Shown here piece by piece: positions 34,956 through 43,360 of a DNA stretch of 64,000 nt. Positions within the stretch are counted from its first letter, which is position 1. Each line of letters starts with the position of its first letter. The stretch is taken from contig DASZHO010000051.1 in the NCBI GenBank assembly GCA_035937795.1, forward strand, positions 62,001 through 126,000. Direction: 5' to 3'. The DNA comes from JAMQPK01 sp035937795. GTDB taxonomy: Bacteria > Acidobacteriota > Vicinamibacteria > Vicinamibacterales > JAMQPK01. The position numbers and the translations under genes are program-made. Under the pieces are notes generated by a model that saw nothing but the letters and a program-made list of their open reading frames with translations, was not told where the DNA came from and searched no databases.

Positions 34956-36515
34956 ATGGCGACGCTCGACACCAATTCGTACTGGACCGATAACACGCCA
35001 GACCCGAAATTCTCCTCGCTCAAGGACGACCTCGCCGTCGATGTCCTCATCGTAGGCGGCGGCATCACCGGCATCACCGCAGCCTACCTGCTCAAGCGCG
35101 CGGGCCTCACTGTCGCGCTCGTCGAGCGCCACCGCTGTGTGTCGGCCGATACGTCGCACACGACCGCCCACTTGACATGCGTGACCGACATGCGGCTGGC
35201 CGACCTCGTCAAGAATTTCGGCAAGGACCACGCGCAGGCGGTCTGGGACGCGGGGTTCCATGCGATCGACACGATCAACACGCTGGTCTGGCGCGAACAG
35301 ATCAAGTGCCAATTCGCATGGGTGCCCGGCTACCTGTACGATTCGCCGGATCGACCAACCGATCTGCGCGAAGAAGCGAAGACGGCGAACGAGTTGGGGT
35401 TCGACGCCGAATATCTCTCGCGCATTCCGCTCGTCGACGGCCCCGGCGTCCGCTACGACAATCAGGCCAAGTTTCATCCGCGCAAATACCTGCTGGCTCT
35501 CCTGCGCCTGATTGCGGGCAAAGGCAGCTACGTGTTCGAGGGCACGAGCGTCGAAGAAATCGAAGCCACGCCGCGGATCACCGCCACGACGGAGGGCGGC
35601 CATCGCATTCACTGCGAACATGTGTTCATCGCCACCCACGTGCCGCTACAGGGGATGACGAATCCGGCCTCGGCGATGTTTTTCCAGTCAAAGCTCGCGC
35701 TCTACAGCTCTTACGCGGCCGGGGGCTGGGTGAAACGCGGCACGATTCCTGAAGCGCTGTTCTGGGACACGCGCGATCCCTACGACTATCTGCGCGTCGA
35801 TCGCCGGCACGACCATGACTATGTGATATTCGGCGGCGAAGATCACAAGACCGGCCAGATGGACGACACCTCGAAGTGCTACGCCGCGCTGGAACAGCGG
35901 CTGAAGCGCTTGATTCCCGACATCAGCCTCACGCACCGCTGGTCGGGCCAGGTGGTCGAGACCAACGACGGACTGCCCTACATCGGCGAATCCGCAGAGA
36001 GGCAATTCGTCGCGACCGGTTTTTCGGGAAACGGGATGACGTTCGGCACCCTGGCGGCCATCATGGTGACCGACGCGATCACCGGACATCCGAATCCATG
36101 GAAGGAGCTCTTCGACCCGGGCCGGACGAAGATCAAGGGCGGGCTGTGGAACTACATCAAGGAAAACAAGGACTACGCGTATTACCTGATTCGCGATCGG
36201 TTCGCGGGCGGGGGGAGCACGTCGCTGCGCGCGGTAAAACGAGGCACCGGCGAAGTGATGGACGTGAACGGGCAGCCCGCCGCGGTGTATCGCGGGCTGG
36301 ACGGCAAGATCAGCGTGCGCTCAGCCGTGTGCGCTCACATGGGCTGTTACGTCCACTGGAACGACACGCAATGGACATGGGATTGCCCGTGCCACGGCTC
36401 CCGGTTCAAGGCCAACGGCGATGTCTACGCGGGGCCGGCCGAGTCGCCGCTGGGGGAGATCAAGCCGCAGGACGAAAAGCCCGACAAGAAAGTCGCCCGG
36501 GCGCGGAAGAAGTAG
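34956..36515 (+). CDS. FAD-dependent (DAO-type) oxidoreductase with C-terminal Rieske domain
   Basis: A 519-aa protein. N-terminal FAD-binding GxGxxG-like VLIVGGGITGITAAYLL, a DAO/GlpO fold with the TTAHLT segment, then from about residue 425 a Rieske [2Fe-2S] domain with CAHMGC and CPCHGSRF (ligands C-x-H and C-x2-H). This two-domain oxidoreductase is known in Actinobacteria and Acidobacteriota; the substrate is unknown, amines or aldehydes being candidates. Convergent with the peroxiredoxin gene. Confidence 0.92.
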   Translation: MATLDTNSYWTDNTPDPKFSSLKDDLAVDVLIVGGGITGITAAYLLKRAGLTVALVERHRCVSADTSHTTAHLTCVTDMRLADLVKNFGKDHAQAVWDAGFHAIDTINTLVWREQIKCQFAWVPGYLYDSPDRPTDLREEAKTANELGFDAEYLSRIPLVDGPGVRYDNQAKFHPRKYLLALLRLIAGKGSYVFEGTSVEEIEATPRITATTEGGHRIHCEHVFIATHVPLQGMTNPASAMFFQSKLALYSSYAAGGWVKRGTIPEALFWDTRDPYDYLRVDRRHDHDYVIFGGEDHKTGQMDDTSKCYAALEQRLKRLIPDISLTHRWSGQVVETNDGLPYIGESAERQFVATGFSGNGMTFGTLAAIMVTDAITGHPNPWKELFDPGRTKIKGGLWNYIKENKDYAYYLIRDRFAGGGSTSLRAVKRGTGEVMDVNGQPAAVYRGLDGKISVRSAVCAHMGCYVHWNDTQWTWDCPCHGSRFKANGDVYAGPAESPLGEIKPQDEKPDKKVARARKK

Positions 36516-36526
36516 CCACGGGCTCC

Positions 36527-36569
36527 AGACTCAGGGCTCAGGGCTCTGTGGGCCCCGAGTCCTGAGTCT
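36527..36569. terminator. Inverted repeat between convergent genes (AGACTCAGG/CCTGAGTCT)
   Basis: A perfect 9-bp stem with a 25-base loop that contains the CTCAGGG repeat. It lies between the stops of the FAD/Rieske gene and the peroxiredoxin gene, consistent with a two-way terminator, though no U-tract is present. Confidence 0.5.
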
Positions 36570-36578
36570 CACGCGATC

Positions 36579-37184
36579 TCAGTTCGAGCTGGCCTTGGTC
36601 ACTCCGAGCTCGCCGAGCTTGGCGGCGAGGTCCTCGGCCGAGGTCGCCGGCTTCACGGCCTTGTCGATAGCCAGAATTCTTCCATCCTTCCCGATGTAGA
36701 ACGTCCAGCGATTCGCGACGCCGCGCGCGTTCAACACGCCGTATGCGGTCGCCACTTCTTTCGTGGGGTCGCTCAACAGCGGAAAGTCGGCGGCCTCCTT
36801 CTGCACTTCCTGACCGTTCAGCATCACCGATTTTGCATTCGCGAACGCGGTGTTCTTCTCGATCGGATCGACGCTGATCATGAAGTACTGCACCTGGTAC
36901 TTCTTGATCATGTCGCCGTGCTCCGCCAGCGATTTGCACTCGATCGTGCATCCCTGGGTGAAGGCCGCCGGGAACCAGGCGAGCGCGATGGCTTTCTTTC
37001 CCGCGTAGTCGGTCAACTGATGGGTCTTGCCATCGGTCCCCTGGAGCTTGAAGTTCGGAGCCTTGTCGCCCACCTTCAACTCGGCCATCGGCATGGCGTT
37101 GCCGCCGGCCGCCCCCTGGGCAAACGCCATCGTCACGCCGCCCAGCGTCACGGCCGCGAATCCAACGAGAATCAAACTTCGCAT
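36579..37184 (-). CDS. Secreted thioredoxin-dependent peroxiredoxin (Bcp/AhpC-like)
   Basis: The ATG at 37184 follows AGGAGGAGG by 3 bases; the long frame to 37571 is the decayed ArsR gene read through. The 201-aa product has a signal peptide (MRSLILVGFAAVTLGGVTMA, cleavage near AFA) and an AhpC/TSA fold (DKAPNFKLQGTDGKTHQL). The peroxidatic motif is FTQGC (C79), with C83 four residues on, a Bcp-like arrangement. It reduces peroxides in the periplasm; the electron donor is unknown. Confidence 0.9.
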   Translation of the reverse strand: MRSLILVGFAAVTLGGVTMAFAQGAAGGNAMPMAELKVGDKAPNFKLQGTDGKTHQLTDYAGKKAIALAWFPAAFTQGCTIECKSLAEHGDMIKKYQVQYFMISVDPIEKNTAFANAKSVMLNGQEVQKEAADFPLLSDPTKEVATAYGVLNARGVANRWTFYIGKDGRILAIDKAVKPATSAEDLAAKLGELGVTKASSN

Positions 37185-37214
37185 AAACCTCCTCCTGCTT
37201 TTATAGCCAACCAC

Positions 37215-37540
37215 TCGCCTGAAATCCTCAGAGAAAACCGGTCGTGCAGCATCGAACACGATATCATAAGCGTCAGTTTCAAGGGCGGGGCGGCGATCGC
37301 GCGTTCGGCGGCGGTCCTGAACAGTCGTGCGGCCGCGGTGGCCAGCGGCACTCAAACGAGGGATGCCGCGAGGCTCGGGGCTGTGCGGAATGCCGAGGCT
37401 CCCGGATATCGCACGCGCAGACTTCCCTGCCGGCCAGCAGGCTCGAGAATGCGCAGCCGCGTCGGGTCGCCCAGCGCCTTGACGAGCGTGCCCACCGAGG
37501 AAAGACGGGTGTCTTTGGCGGCTGATATATTCGTATTCAC
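37215..37540 (-). pseudogene. Frameshifted ArsR/SmtB-family regulator
   Basis: From a GTG at 37540 one frame reads a normal ArsR start (VKALGDPTRLRILE). The next segments continue the family only in other frames: LLAGREVCACDIREP in one, LGIP in a second, and QPRASRH in a third. So at least three frameshifts occur in about 100 bases, and the gene is probably decayed. It lies just upstream of the peroxiredoxin gene, 31 bases away on the same strand. Confidence 0.7.
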
Positions 37541-37549
37541 AAATATATC
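37524..37549. promoter_or_regulatory. Possible ArsR-type operator overlapping the pseudogene start
   Basis: GATATATT (37524-37531) is mirrored by AATATATC (37542-37549) with a 10-base spacer. The dyad overlaps the GTG start and is AT-rich, like ArsR/SmtB operators. It would have bound the regulator itself or a paralogue. Confidence 0.4.
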
Positions 37550-37603
37550 GCACTCCGGCTACCGTTGCCACTCATTCGCGACGCCGCAATCACCGCGCAG
37601 CGA

Positions 37604-37921
37604 TCATCGAGACACGAAAAGGGTCGAGTTCGCAATCTCAACGATGTTCTGGAGCACGCGCCCGATGCCAGATGTCTTCTCTCTCGGGGGAAGTCGTTCG
37701 TATTGCGTCTGCGCGAGCTGACGAACGCGACGAAGCGGCGCATCATCGGTACGCGCCATCCACAACGGCCGAATATTTCGGTAGACCGGGATCCGGCGGC
37801 GCGCGACGCCCGTCACAGGCGGATGAGGACGCTGGACGCTCGGCACCAATGGACGAACCCACGCGCCAGCCGGGCGCGTCCACGGCAAATCAGGAAAGAT
37901 CGCAAATAGATCCTTCTCCAT
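37604..37921 (-). CDS. Hypothetical protein (uncertain gene)
   Basis: A 105-aa frame that begins MEKDLFAIFPDLPWTRP and contains a basic helix (RTDDAPLRRVRQLAQTQYERL). No strong ribosome site; composition resembles real protein but it is not recognised. It lies between the ArsR pseudogene and the small paralogue on the same strand. Confidence 0.4.
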   Translation of the reverse strand: MEKDLFAIFPDLPWTRPAGAWVRPLVPSVQRPHPPVTGVARRRIPVYRNIRPLWMARTDDAPLRRVRQLAQTQYERLPPREKTSGIGRVLQNIVEIANSTLFVSR

Positions 37922-37963
37922 TTACTGAAGCATACGCGACTTACGTCTGTACGTCGAACGCGG

Positions 37964-38167
37964 TCACTTGAACTGAGGCTTGCGGCGATCCAGTTCCTTC
38001 GGCCAGTGTGGCTGCTCATCGGCTCGCATCTCGACGATCGCCCAGCCATTGGCGACAAGGTAATTGGCGAGAGTCGGTGTCACCTCATAAGTTCGGCCCA
38101 GCCGATAGTAGTTGAGGGACACACCGTTGACGCCGTGGTGCGGTTGTCGAATGATTCTGACTCTCAC
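37964..38167 (-). CDS. Small conserved hypothetical protein, paralogue of 17973-18170
   Basis: A 67-aa ORF, GTG start. The sequence (VRIIRQPHHGVNGVSLNYY, RTYEVTPTLANYLV, WAIVEMRADEQP) matches the product of 17973-18170 over about 53 residues. The paralogy supports a true gene. Function unknown. In the first locus the pair follows a basic 81-aa ORF, which has no counterpart here. Confidence 0.7.
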   Translation of the reverse strand: MRVRIIRQPHHGVNGVSLNYYRLGRTYEVTPTLANYLVANGWAIVEMRADEQPHWPKELDRRKPQFK

Positions 38168-38534
38168 GGAGCACCAGGAAAGGACGACGGCATCAAGATG
38201 TTCAACTCGTTTCCGAATCAGCCTGAGATATATGACTTAGACGTATACACTCACTCGGTGACATGCCTGGAGTGGCGACACAAACGAACCTGCGTACCTC
38301 AGCGGTGTCCTGCCGCAATATGTGCTAGCACGGACTAATCGAAGCAACAATCTTGCCGCCGTCGCGGACGGCTCGCTGTTGAGAGGGCGTTGGTTGTGGC
38401 TTCCAATCGCGCTGTTGATACTGTAGAACGCCTGATCGAACATCAACGGACAGTGGGCGCCTGCCGCATCCCCCAAAGATAGACGCCCTCCGGTGGTGGG
38501 AAGGGCTGAGCGCGGTCATCCAACCCCCCCCTCG
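38168..38534. other. Intergenic stretch without a recognisable gene
   Basis: 367 bases between the small paralogue and the LamG protein. GC is lower than in the flanks. Several short open frames exist, but none has a ribosome site or recognisable protein content. I see no RNA gene. Confidence 0.5.
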
Positions 38535-41138
38535 TCAATTCGCTATGGCTAGCTTCAGCGGCCGGGTGGGTGGGCTCAGGGCGCCGTTATAGATGCGCAC
38601 CTCATCGATGACGCCCGTGAAGTACGCGCCACCAGTGACGCCCGGATAGTCTCCGATGTGCAGCGGCTGCGTGGTTGTTGTTGGTCCGGCCGAACCGGTC
38701 CATGCCAGACTCGCCGTTTGGGTGCCATCGACAAACAACCTCCCGCCTGCGCTGTCCACGACGTACACGACCTGGTGCCACTTGCCATCGTTGTAGCCGG
38801 GTGTTTGAAGCGTGCAACTGCCGCCGTCGTACGCGTAATTGGCGGCGTCCCGCAGATACCACGCGCAGAGGGCGCCGTTGTTCATGAAGATCTGGTATCC
38901 GTTGAAGGAGCCGGGTGCGTATTTGTTGACGATACCTCTGATGCCGGTTGTCGCAGTGGTGTTGATCCAGGCGGCAATCGTTAACGGGAACGCGTCCAGC
39001 GCCGGCGCATCGGCGACGGATACGTAGTTGCTGACGCCGTTGAAGGACAGGGCGAGGTTGATCCGTCCTGCTGTCCAGGCCGGTCCATTTACCAAGGCTC
39101 CAACATGGCCGTTGCCCGAGGCGTCGTTCGCTATCGTGCCCGTACCTTCGTCGAACGGCCAATAGCCGACCGGCGTCGACGACGCCGCCGTCGTGAACGT
39201 GGAATCACCGGACGTTGCGAGATTGCTCGCCGCGTCGCGCGATTTCACGCGATAGTGGTACACGGTGTTGGCGCTCAGGCCACTCAGGGCTTGGCTGTGC
39301 GATGTCGCCAAAGCCGCGTTCAGGGTCGTCGAACTGCCGTAGCCCGTGGTCGGTCCGTAGTCCACTTGTGAATCGGACAGTTTGTCCGTCGTCCATGCGA
39401 TCGTGGCGCCGGAAGCCCAGATGCCGGAGGCCGCAACGGCCGAGATGACTGGCGGCGGCGTGAGGATGGCGACGGTCACCGCCACGCTGCTCGACGTCGC
39501 GGAGTTGCCGGCGGTGTTGCGGGCGACGGCGGTCAGAGTGTGAAGGCCGTTGAGCGCGGACGCCGGCGTCCACGCGAACGCATACGGCGCCGTTGTCAGG
39601 AGCGGACCGAGTGTCGCGCCATCCAGCAGGAATTGCACGCTGGCGACGCCGACGTTATCGGAGGCGGTCGCGGAGACGGTCGTCAGCCCTGTCAGAGTGG
39701 ATCCTGCGAGGGGTGCGGTGATCGACACGGTCGGTAGCGAAGTACCGGCGCTCGACAATTTCACAATGAACGTATCGATGCGCGACCCACAGCCGAAGCC
39801 GCCACTTTCTGATCCTAATGTGCCGCCCCAATAGCTTGAGAACAGAGCCCAGTTGCCGTCATTGGAAATCTGGGCGAAGCCTTCGGCGTAATAGCATCCG
39901 GCTGGGTCTCCATGACTATGGGCAACACGCCAGACGGTATTCGAACCGTCGGTGGCGGCGAGGACAATCTCGAGCAGCCAGGGTAACCAAGAGGGGGACG
40001 TATCACCGTACCGGGAGAACAGAACAGGCGCATTGGGATTGCTGGCCGCGTTGTGCCACGAACTGTGTTCACCGTCATACCAATTGACGGTCGTAGGCGG
40101 TTGCGCGATAAAGACGTATTTTGAAGAGTTCATCAGGTCGTTTGGATCTCGTACAACCGCGCCGCGTGAGTCCCTCCCATCGATGGATCCGCTTCCATTC
40201 ATGGACTTGCCGTTACCCAAGGAGACATGCCCCGACCAGTAAGGATCCGCACCCGTGAGAAGGGACCACGTATTGGTGGCGAGGTTGAAAACGCAATCGC
40301 CATTGCCTCCCCAGCTTTGCTGGTGAAACGTGACGCCCAGCCACGCGCCTCCGGCGCTGCCATCTATAGAGTGGACGCCTAGTGTCTGCCCGGCCGCGGA
40401 GGTGGGCCAATGCGGGTCGCTTTGGGCAACACCGTTGATCGTCTTGTTTGGAACATCGATGAGCTTGCTGTTAGAGGGGTTGTTGGGATCGATGCAAAAG
40501 AGCTTGGTAAAGGTATCCTGAATGCCCGCGCCGGCCGCGGAACAGACCCATTGGTCCTGGCCTACAACCGCGGCATGATAGGTGGCTGGATCCCCGTTTA
40601 ATGGTCCGCCCAGATTTGTGATCGCGCCCGTGGCCTTGTTGTATTTGGCAATCGTGTTGCCATTCAAGAAATAGATGATGTCGGGATTGACGGCGGACCA
40701 TTCCCATGTGTAAGGAATGATCGAGGTCAGATCATGAGGGACAGGGTGGGAAGATCCGTCGCCGACTTTGAGCGTGGCGGGATTGAACTCCAGCCAGTAT
40801 CCCTGGCCCTGAGGACCTATGAGTTTGATGGCGGTAGAATTGGCATTAAATGTTCGGACAAATCCCGAATCCCCGGGGATGAACGATTGCCCACCGAACG
40901 TATTCTGATCTGTGACACGCAAAATGGTGGAGCCAAAGGTTGGATCGGTAATGACGGTGTTCGCTGGCCCCAAGACCGGAGGCGGCGGGGCGGGTTTTGC
41001 GTCGGTTCCGGTGTAGAAAGAATAAGTGGAAGGGGCCACGGTTTGAGCTCGCAAGACCGGCACCCACAGCACGGCGATCATGATGACAACGAAGTACGGA
41101 CAGACGGAGCGCTTGGCGGAACGCGAGCTCGCGATCAT
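38535..41138 (-). CDS. Large secreted surface protein: propeller-like region, Ig-like, FN3-like and LamG domains
   Basis: The ATG at 41138 follows GAAGGAGG by 4 bases, so the 5' extension to 41186 is not used; 867 aa. A signal peptide ends near LRAQT. An N-terminal ~430 residues of repeated strand motifs is followed by a Big-type Ig-like domain (SVTSITAPLAGSTLTGLTTV region, VQFLLDGATLG), an FN3-like domain (IAWTTDKLSDSQVDYGP) and a C-terminal LamG/concanavalin fold (GYWPFDEGTGTIANDASGN to VIDEVRIYNGAL). Likely an adhesin or matrix protein. A c-di-GMP riboswitch precedes it, so expression should follow c-di-GMP. Confidence 0.9.
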   Translation of the reverse strand: MIASSRSAKRSVCPYFVVIMIAVLWVPVLRAQTVAPSTYSFYTGTDAKPAPPPPVLGPANTVITDPTFGSTILRVTDQNTFGGQSFIPGDSGFVRTFNANSTAIKLIGPQGQGYWLEFNPATLKVGDGSSHPVPHDLTSIIPYTWEWSAVNPDIIYFLNGNTIAKYNKATGAITNLGGPLNGDPATYHAAVVGQDQWVCSAAGAGIQDTFTKLFCIDPNNPSNSKLIDVPNKTINGVAQSDPHWPTSAAGQTLGVHSIDGSAGGAWLGVTFHQQSWGGNGDCVFNLATNTWSLLTGADPYWSGHVSLGNGKSMNGSGSIDGRDSRGAVVRDPNDLMNSSKYVFIAQPPTTVNWYDGEHSSWHNAASNPNAPVLFSRYGDTSPSWLPWLLEIVLAATDGSNTVWRVAHSHGDPAGCYYAEGFAQISNDGNWALFSSYWGGTLGSESGGFGCGSRIDTFIVKLSSAGTSLPTVSITAPLAGSTLTGLTTVSATASDNVGVASVQFLLDGATLGPLLTTAPYAFAWTPASALNGLHTLTAVARNTAGNSATSSSVAVTVAILTPPPVISAVAASGIWASGATIAWTTDKLSDSQVDYGPTTGYGSSTTLNAALATSHSQALSGLSANTVYHYRVKSRDAASNLATSGDSTFTTAASSTPVGYWPFDEGTGTIANDASGNGHVGALVNGPAWTAGRINLALSFNGVSNYVSVADAPALDAFPLTIAAWINTTATTGIRGIVNKYAPGSFNGYQIFMNNGALCAWYLRDAANYAYDGGSCTLQTPGYNDGKWHQVVYVVDSAGGRLFVDGTQTASLAWTGSAGPTTTTQPLHIGDYPGVTGGAYFTGVIDEVRIYNGALSPPTRPLKLAIAN

Positions 41139-41142
41139 GAGT

Positions 41143-41162
41143 CCTCCTTCAAAACGCGGAGG
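41143..41162 (-). promoter_or_regulatory. Anti-Shine-Dalgarno hairpin at the LamG gene start
   Basis: CCTCC (41162-41158) can pair with the ribosome site GGAGG (41147-41143) across a 10-base loop. The next upstream element is the GEMM-I-like aptamer. Such a stem would couple ligand binding to translation. Confidence 0.5.
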
Positions 41163-41186
41163 GCCCTCACGTCCCCCAAACCACAC

Positions 41187-41280
41187 ACTCTTCGGGTAAC
41201 CCGGCTCTCAGATCAAGCGATCTGACCCATGGCCTTGCGTCCTCGCCTCGTGAGGGGTGTGCCTTTGTCGGGCAGAGAGT
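41187..41280 (-). promoter_or_regulatory. Cyclic di-GMP-I (GEMM-I) riboswitch
   Basis: On the minus strand the leader contains the GEMM-I core: GACAAAGGCACACC (family GCACAGGGCAAACC), GAGGACGCAAGGCC (family GGGACGCAAAGCC) and AGAGCCGGGTTACCC (family GGTAGCGGGGTTACC), in the right order. P1 can form from ACTCT and AGAGT at the two ends, and the second hairpin is CAGATC-GCTT-GATCTG. The start codon of the LamG gene lies 49 bases downstream, with an anti-Shine-Dalgarno element. GEMM-I binds c-di-GMP and is often linked to adhesion and biofilm genes. Confidence 0.85.
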
Positions 41281-41686
41281 CTCCGCTTCTCGCACGATCC
41301 GCAACGTACGTGCCAGAGCGTTCGATGGAACACGAAGGGATCGCCCTGCGCGCTTTTGCCCACACCAACTAGTCAGCGGACACGGTACTGGTGAGATCGC
41401 GACAGAATCGACCACGGATGGACTGAAACGCGCAAGCATGGCCCGTGACGGTTTTGATGCTCCGATTACAATTCTTGCAGGCCCGCACACTGCGGTTCAG
41501 CGAAGTAAGTACATGGTCGCGCCGACAGAAGAGGCCAACCGAGGAGTCCGCGTGTGTACCAGAGGCCCGGTCCGGTAAGCCTGAGCGATGGCGCCAGCTC
41601 GATCGCGCCTGGCGCCGCGCTTCACTTTGGAGGCGCTTCTGCGCAACCATGATGGAGAAGCTCATCGCGACGTCGCCGGAACACTC
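41281..41686. other. Intergenic region upstream of the GNAT gene
   Basis: About 400 bases of divergent spacing between the riboswitch and the GNAT gene. Promoters must lie here for both; I see no clear hexamers, no ORF with a ribosome site and no RNA gene beyond the riboswitch. Confidence 0.4.
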
Positions 41687-42793
41687 ATGATCCGCATCCG
41701 CCCCTTCGTCCTCGCCGACGTGTCGAATGTCGCCGCGCTGCACGCGAGCGTCTTCGCCGCGATCAGTCACCTCAATATGGAGACGCGACGGCGATACCTT
41801 CAACGCGTGTTTCTTGAAAACCCCTGGTACGACCACACCTTGCCATCCCTCGTTGGCGAAGGGGAGAACGGTCGGATCGTTGCGTTCTTGGGCGTGCTCC
41901 CACGACGGATGTCGTGGAATGGCCGGCCTGTCACGGTCGCAATCAGCTCGCAGTTCATGGTCGCGCCGGACCATCGCGGCGTCCCGGGCTTTCTCTTGCT
42001 GAAGGCGTTCCTGGCTGGCCATCAGGACCTGTCGATCACGGACGGCGCCACCCACGAGTCGGTCAAGATCTGGAAGGCGGCCGGCGGTACCGACTCGCCG
42101 CTTCACAGCATCCACTGGACGCGCCCCCTCCGCCCGCTGCAGTATGGGCTGTCCTTCGTGAGCGCGCGCGCATCGCTGCTGCGCGCCGCCGGACCGTTCT
42201 GTGCCGTCGTCGACGCGATCGCCACGCGTATGAGCCGGAGTCCGTTCCGGCTCACGACATCCGCGTCGGGCGAGGCGCTTACGGTCGACCTCATCCTGGA
42301 CTACGCCGACCAGTTCGTCCCACGCGCCGCCCTGCGACCGGAGTATGACCGCGCATCTCTGAAGTGGCTCCTCGAGATGGCCGGGCAGAAGGCCTCAGCG
42401 GGTAATCTCCGCCAAGTGCTCGTCCGCAACGCCGACAACGAGGTCATTGGCTGGTATCTCTACTACCTCACGAGGCGAGGCAGCAGCGAAGTCCTCCAGA
42501 TCGCCGGCAGGCCCGACAGCTTAGGTGAGGTACTCGAGCATCTCTTCTACCACGCGTGGCGCGAGGGCGCGCTCGCGGTCTCCGGGAGGCTGGACCCGAC
42601 GTTCCTCGACGCGCTTCGGGCCAAGCACTGCCTGTTCCACGGCCGAGGATCCCCCGTGTTGGTTCACTCCCGGCGCCGCGAGCTGGTCGACGCTGTCCGC
42701 TGCGGCGACGCCTTCCTGACCCGCCTCGAGGGTGAGTGGTGGATGGCGTTCCAGGAGGGTGAGCGTGGCCAGGTACTGCAGTCCCGTTCCTGA
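41687..42793 (+). CDS. GNAT-family N-acetyltransferase-like protein
   Basis: The ATG at 41687 is chosen over the open frame from 41588 because it begins the fold (MIRIRPFVLADVSNVAALH). A 368-aa protein: N-terminal GNAT core (SSQFMVAPDHRGVPGFLLLKAF, acetyl-CoA loop) followed by a second GNAT-like half (ASLKWLLEMAGQ, VIGWYLYYL). Double-GNAT/FemAB-like proteins act in exopolysaccharide and cell-surface loci. The substrate is unknown. It is next to the P450 remnant and the accessory cluster. Confidence 0.75.
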   Translation: MIRIRPFVLADVSNVAALHASVFAAISHLNMETRRRYLQRVFLENPWYDHTLPSLVGEGENGRIVAFLGVLPRRMSWNGRPVTVAISSQFMVAPDHRGVPGFLLLKAFLAGHQDLSITDGATHESVKIWKAAGGTDSPLHSIHWTRPLRPLQYGLSFVSARASLLRAAGPFCAVVDAIATRMSRSPFRLTTSASGEALTVDLILDYADQFVPRAALRPEYDRASLKWLLEMAGQKASAGNLRQVLVRNADNEVIGWYLYYLTRRGSSEVLQIAGRPDSLGEVLEHLFYHAWREGALAVSGRLDPTFLDALRAKHCLFHGRGSPVLVHSRRRELVDAVRCGDAFLTRLEGEWWMAFQEGERGQVLQSRS

Positions 42794-42805
42794 ACCCCTC
42801 CTGAG

Positions 42806-42976
42806 TCACAGATCAGGTTTGAACCGATCCGGGTTGAAACGATCTGGATCCTCCCAAATATCGGGGTGCCGATGGATGAAGCACGGCGAAACATAGGTTT
42901 CAGTCCCTGCCGGAACGAAATAGTCGCCAAGCCAATCGTCCGGGCCCAACGGGATTCGTCCGCCTTTGAGTGTCAT
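42806..42976 (-). pseudogene. Cytochrome P450 remnant
   Basis: A 56-aa open frame whose sequence matches the meander region of cytochromes P450: GDYFVPAGTETYVSPC, then HRHPDIWEDPDRFNPDRF. The ExxR helix upstream and the heme-binding Cys loop downstream are absent, so it cannot be functional. It lies 12 bases beyond the GNAT stop on the other strand and marks an older gene content at this site. Confidence 0.75.
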
Positions 42977-43360
42977 GTCTCCAAGCCTTCGGTTCCGAGC
43001 CCCATTCGCGGTTGGCGCGCGGTTAGCCCATTCGGTTAGCCCGGGATTTCCGTACGTCTAATCGTACACGAGCCGCGTCGGAGCTCGAGAGATCCCGGCG
43101 CAGTGCTCGCGAGCATAACTCCGGCTCCCATCAGACGCCGCTTGGGAACCCGATGCGAGACGAGAGGCCGGATTTCAGGCCGGATTAGGCCGCCCTTCCC
43201 CTCACCGCTCAGGGCAGACCGTAACCCGGATGTGCTACGCACATTAGTCACCTCCGAGTGATTTCACACTCTCCACTGGCGTTCTATATTCACGGTCGGA
43301 TGTGGGTTTCTGTTCGCCGAGCTTCCCGGCTGAACAGCAGGCTGCGCCAAAGGAGCAACG
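42977..43360. other. Intergenic stretch before the diiron-oxygenase gene
   Basis: 384 bases. A direct repeat CGGTTAGCCC occurs twice (about 43019-43042). No gene, RNA or clear promoter hexamer was seen apart from the 3' end of the P450 remnant. Confidence 0.45.

Noticed and set aside
37185..37571. Extending the peroxiredoxin upstream as a 330-aa protein
   Set aside because: The extension is ArsR remnant sequence read in one of several frames; the ATG at 37184 has AGGAGGAGG and a signal peptide.
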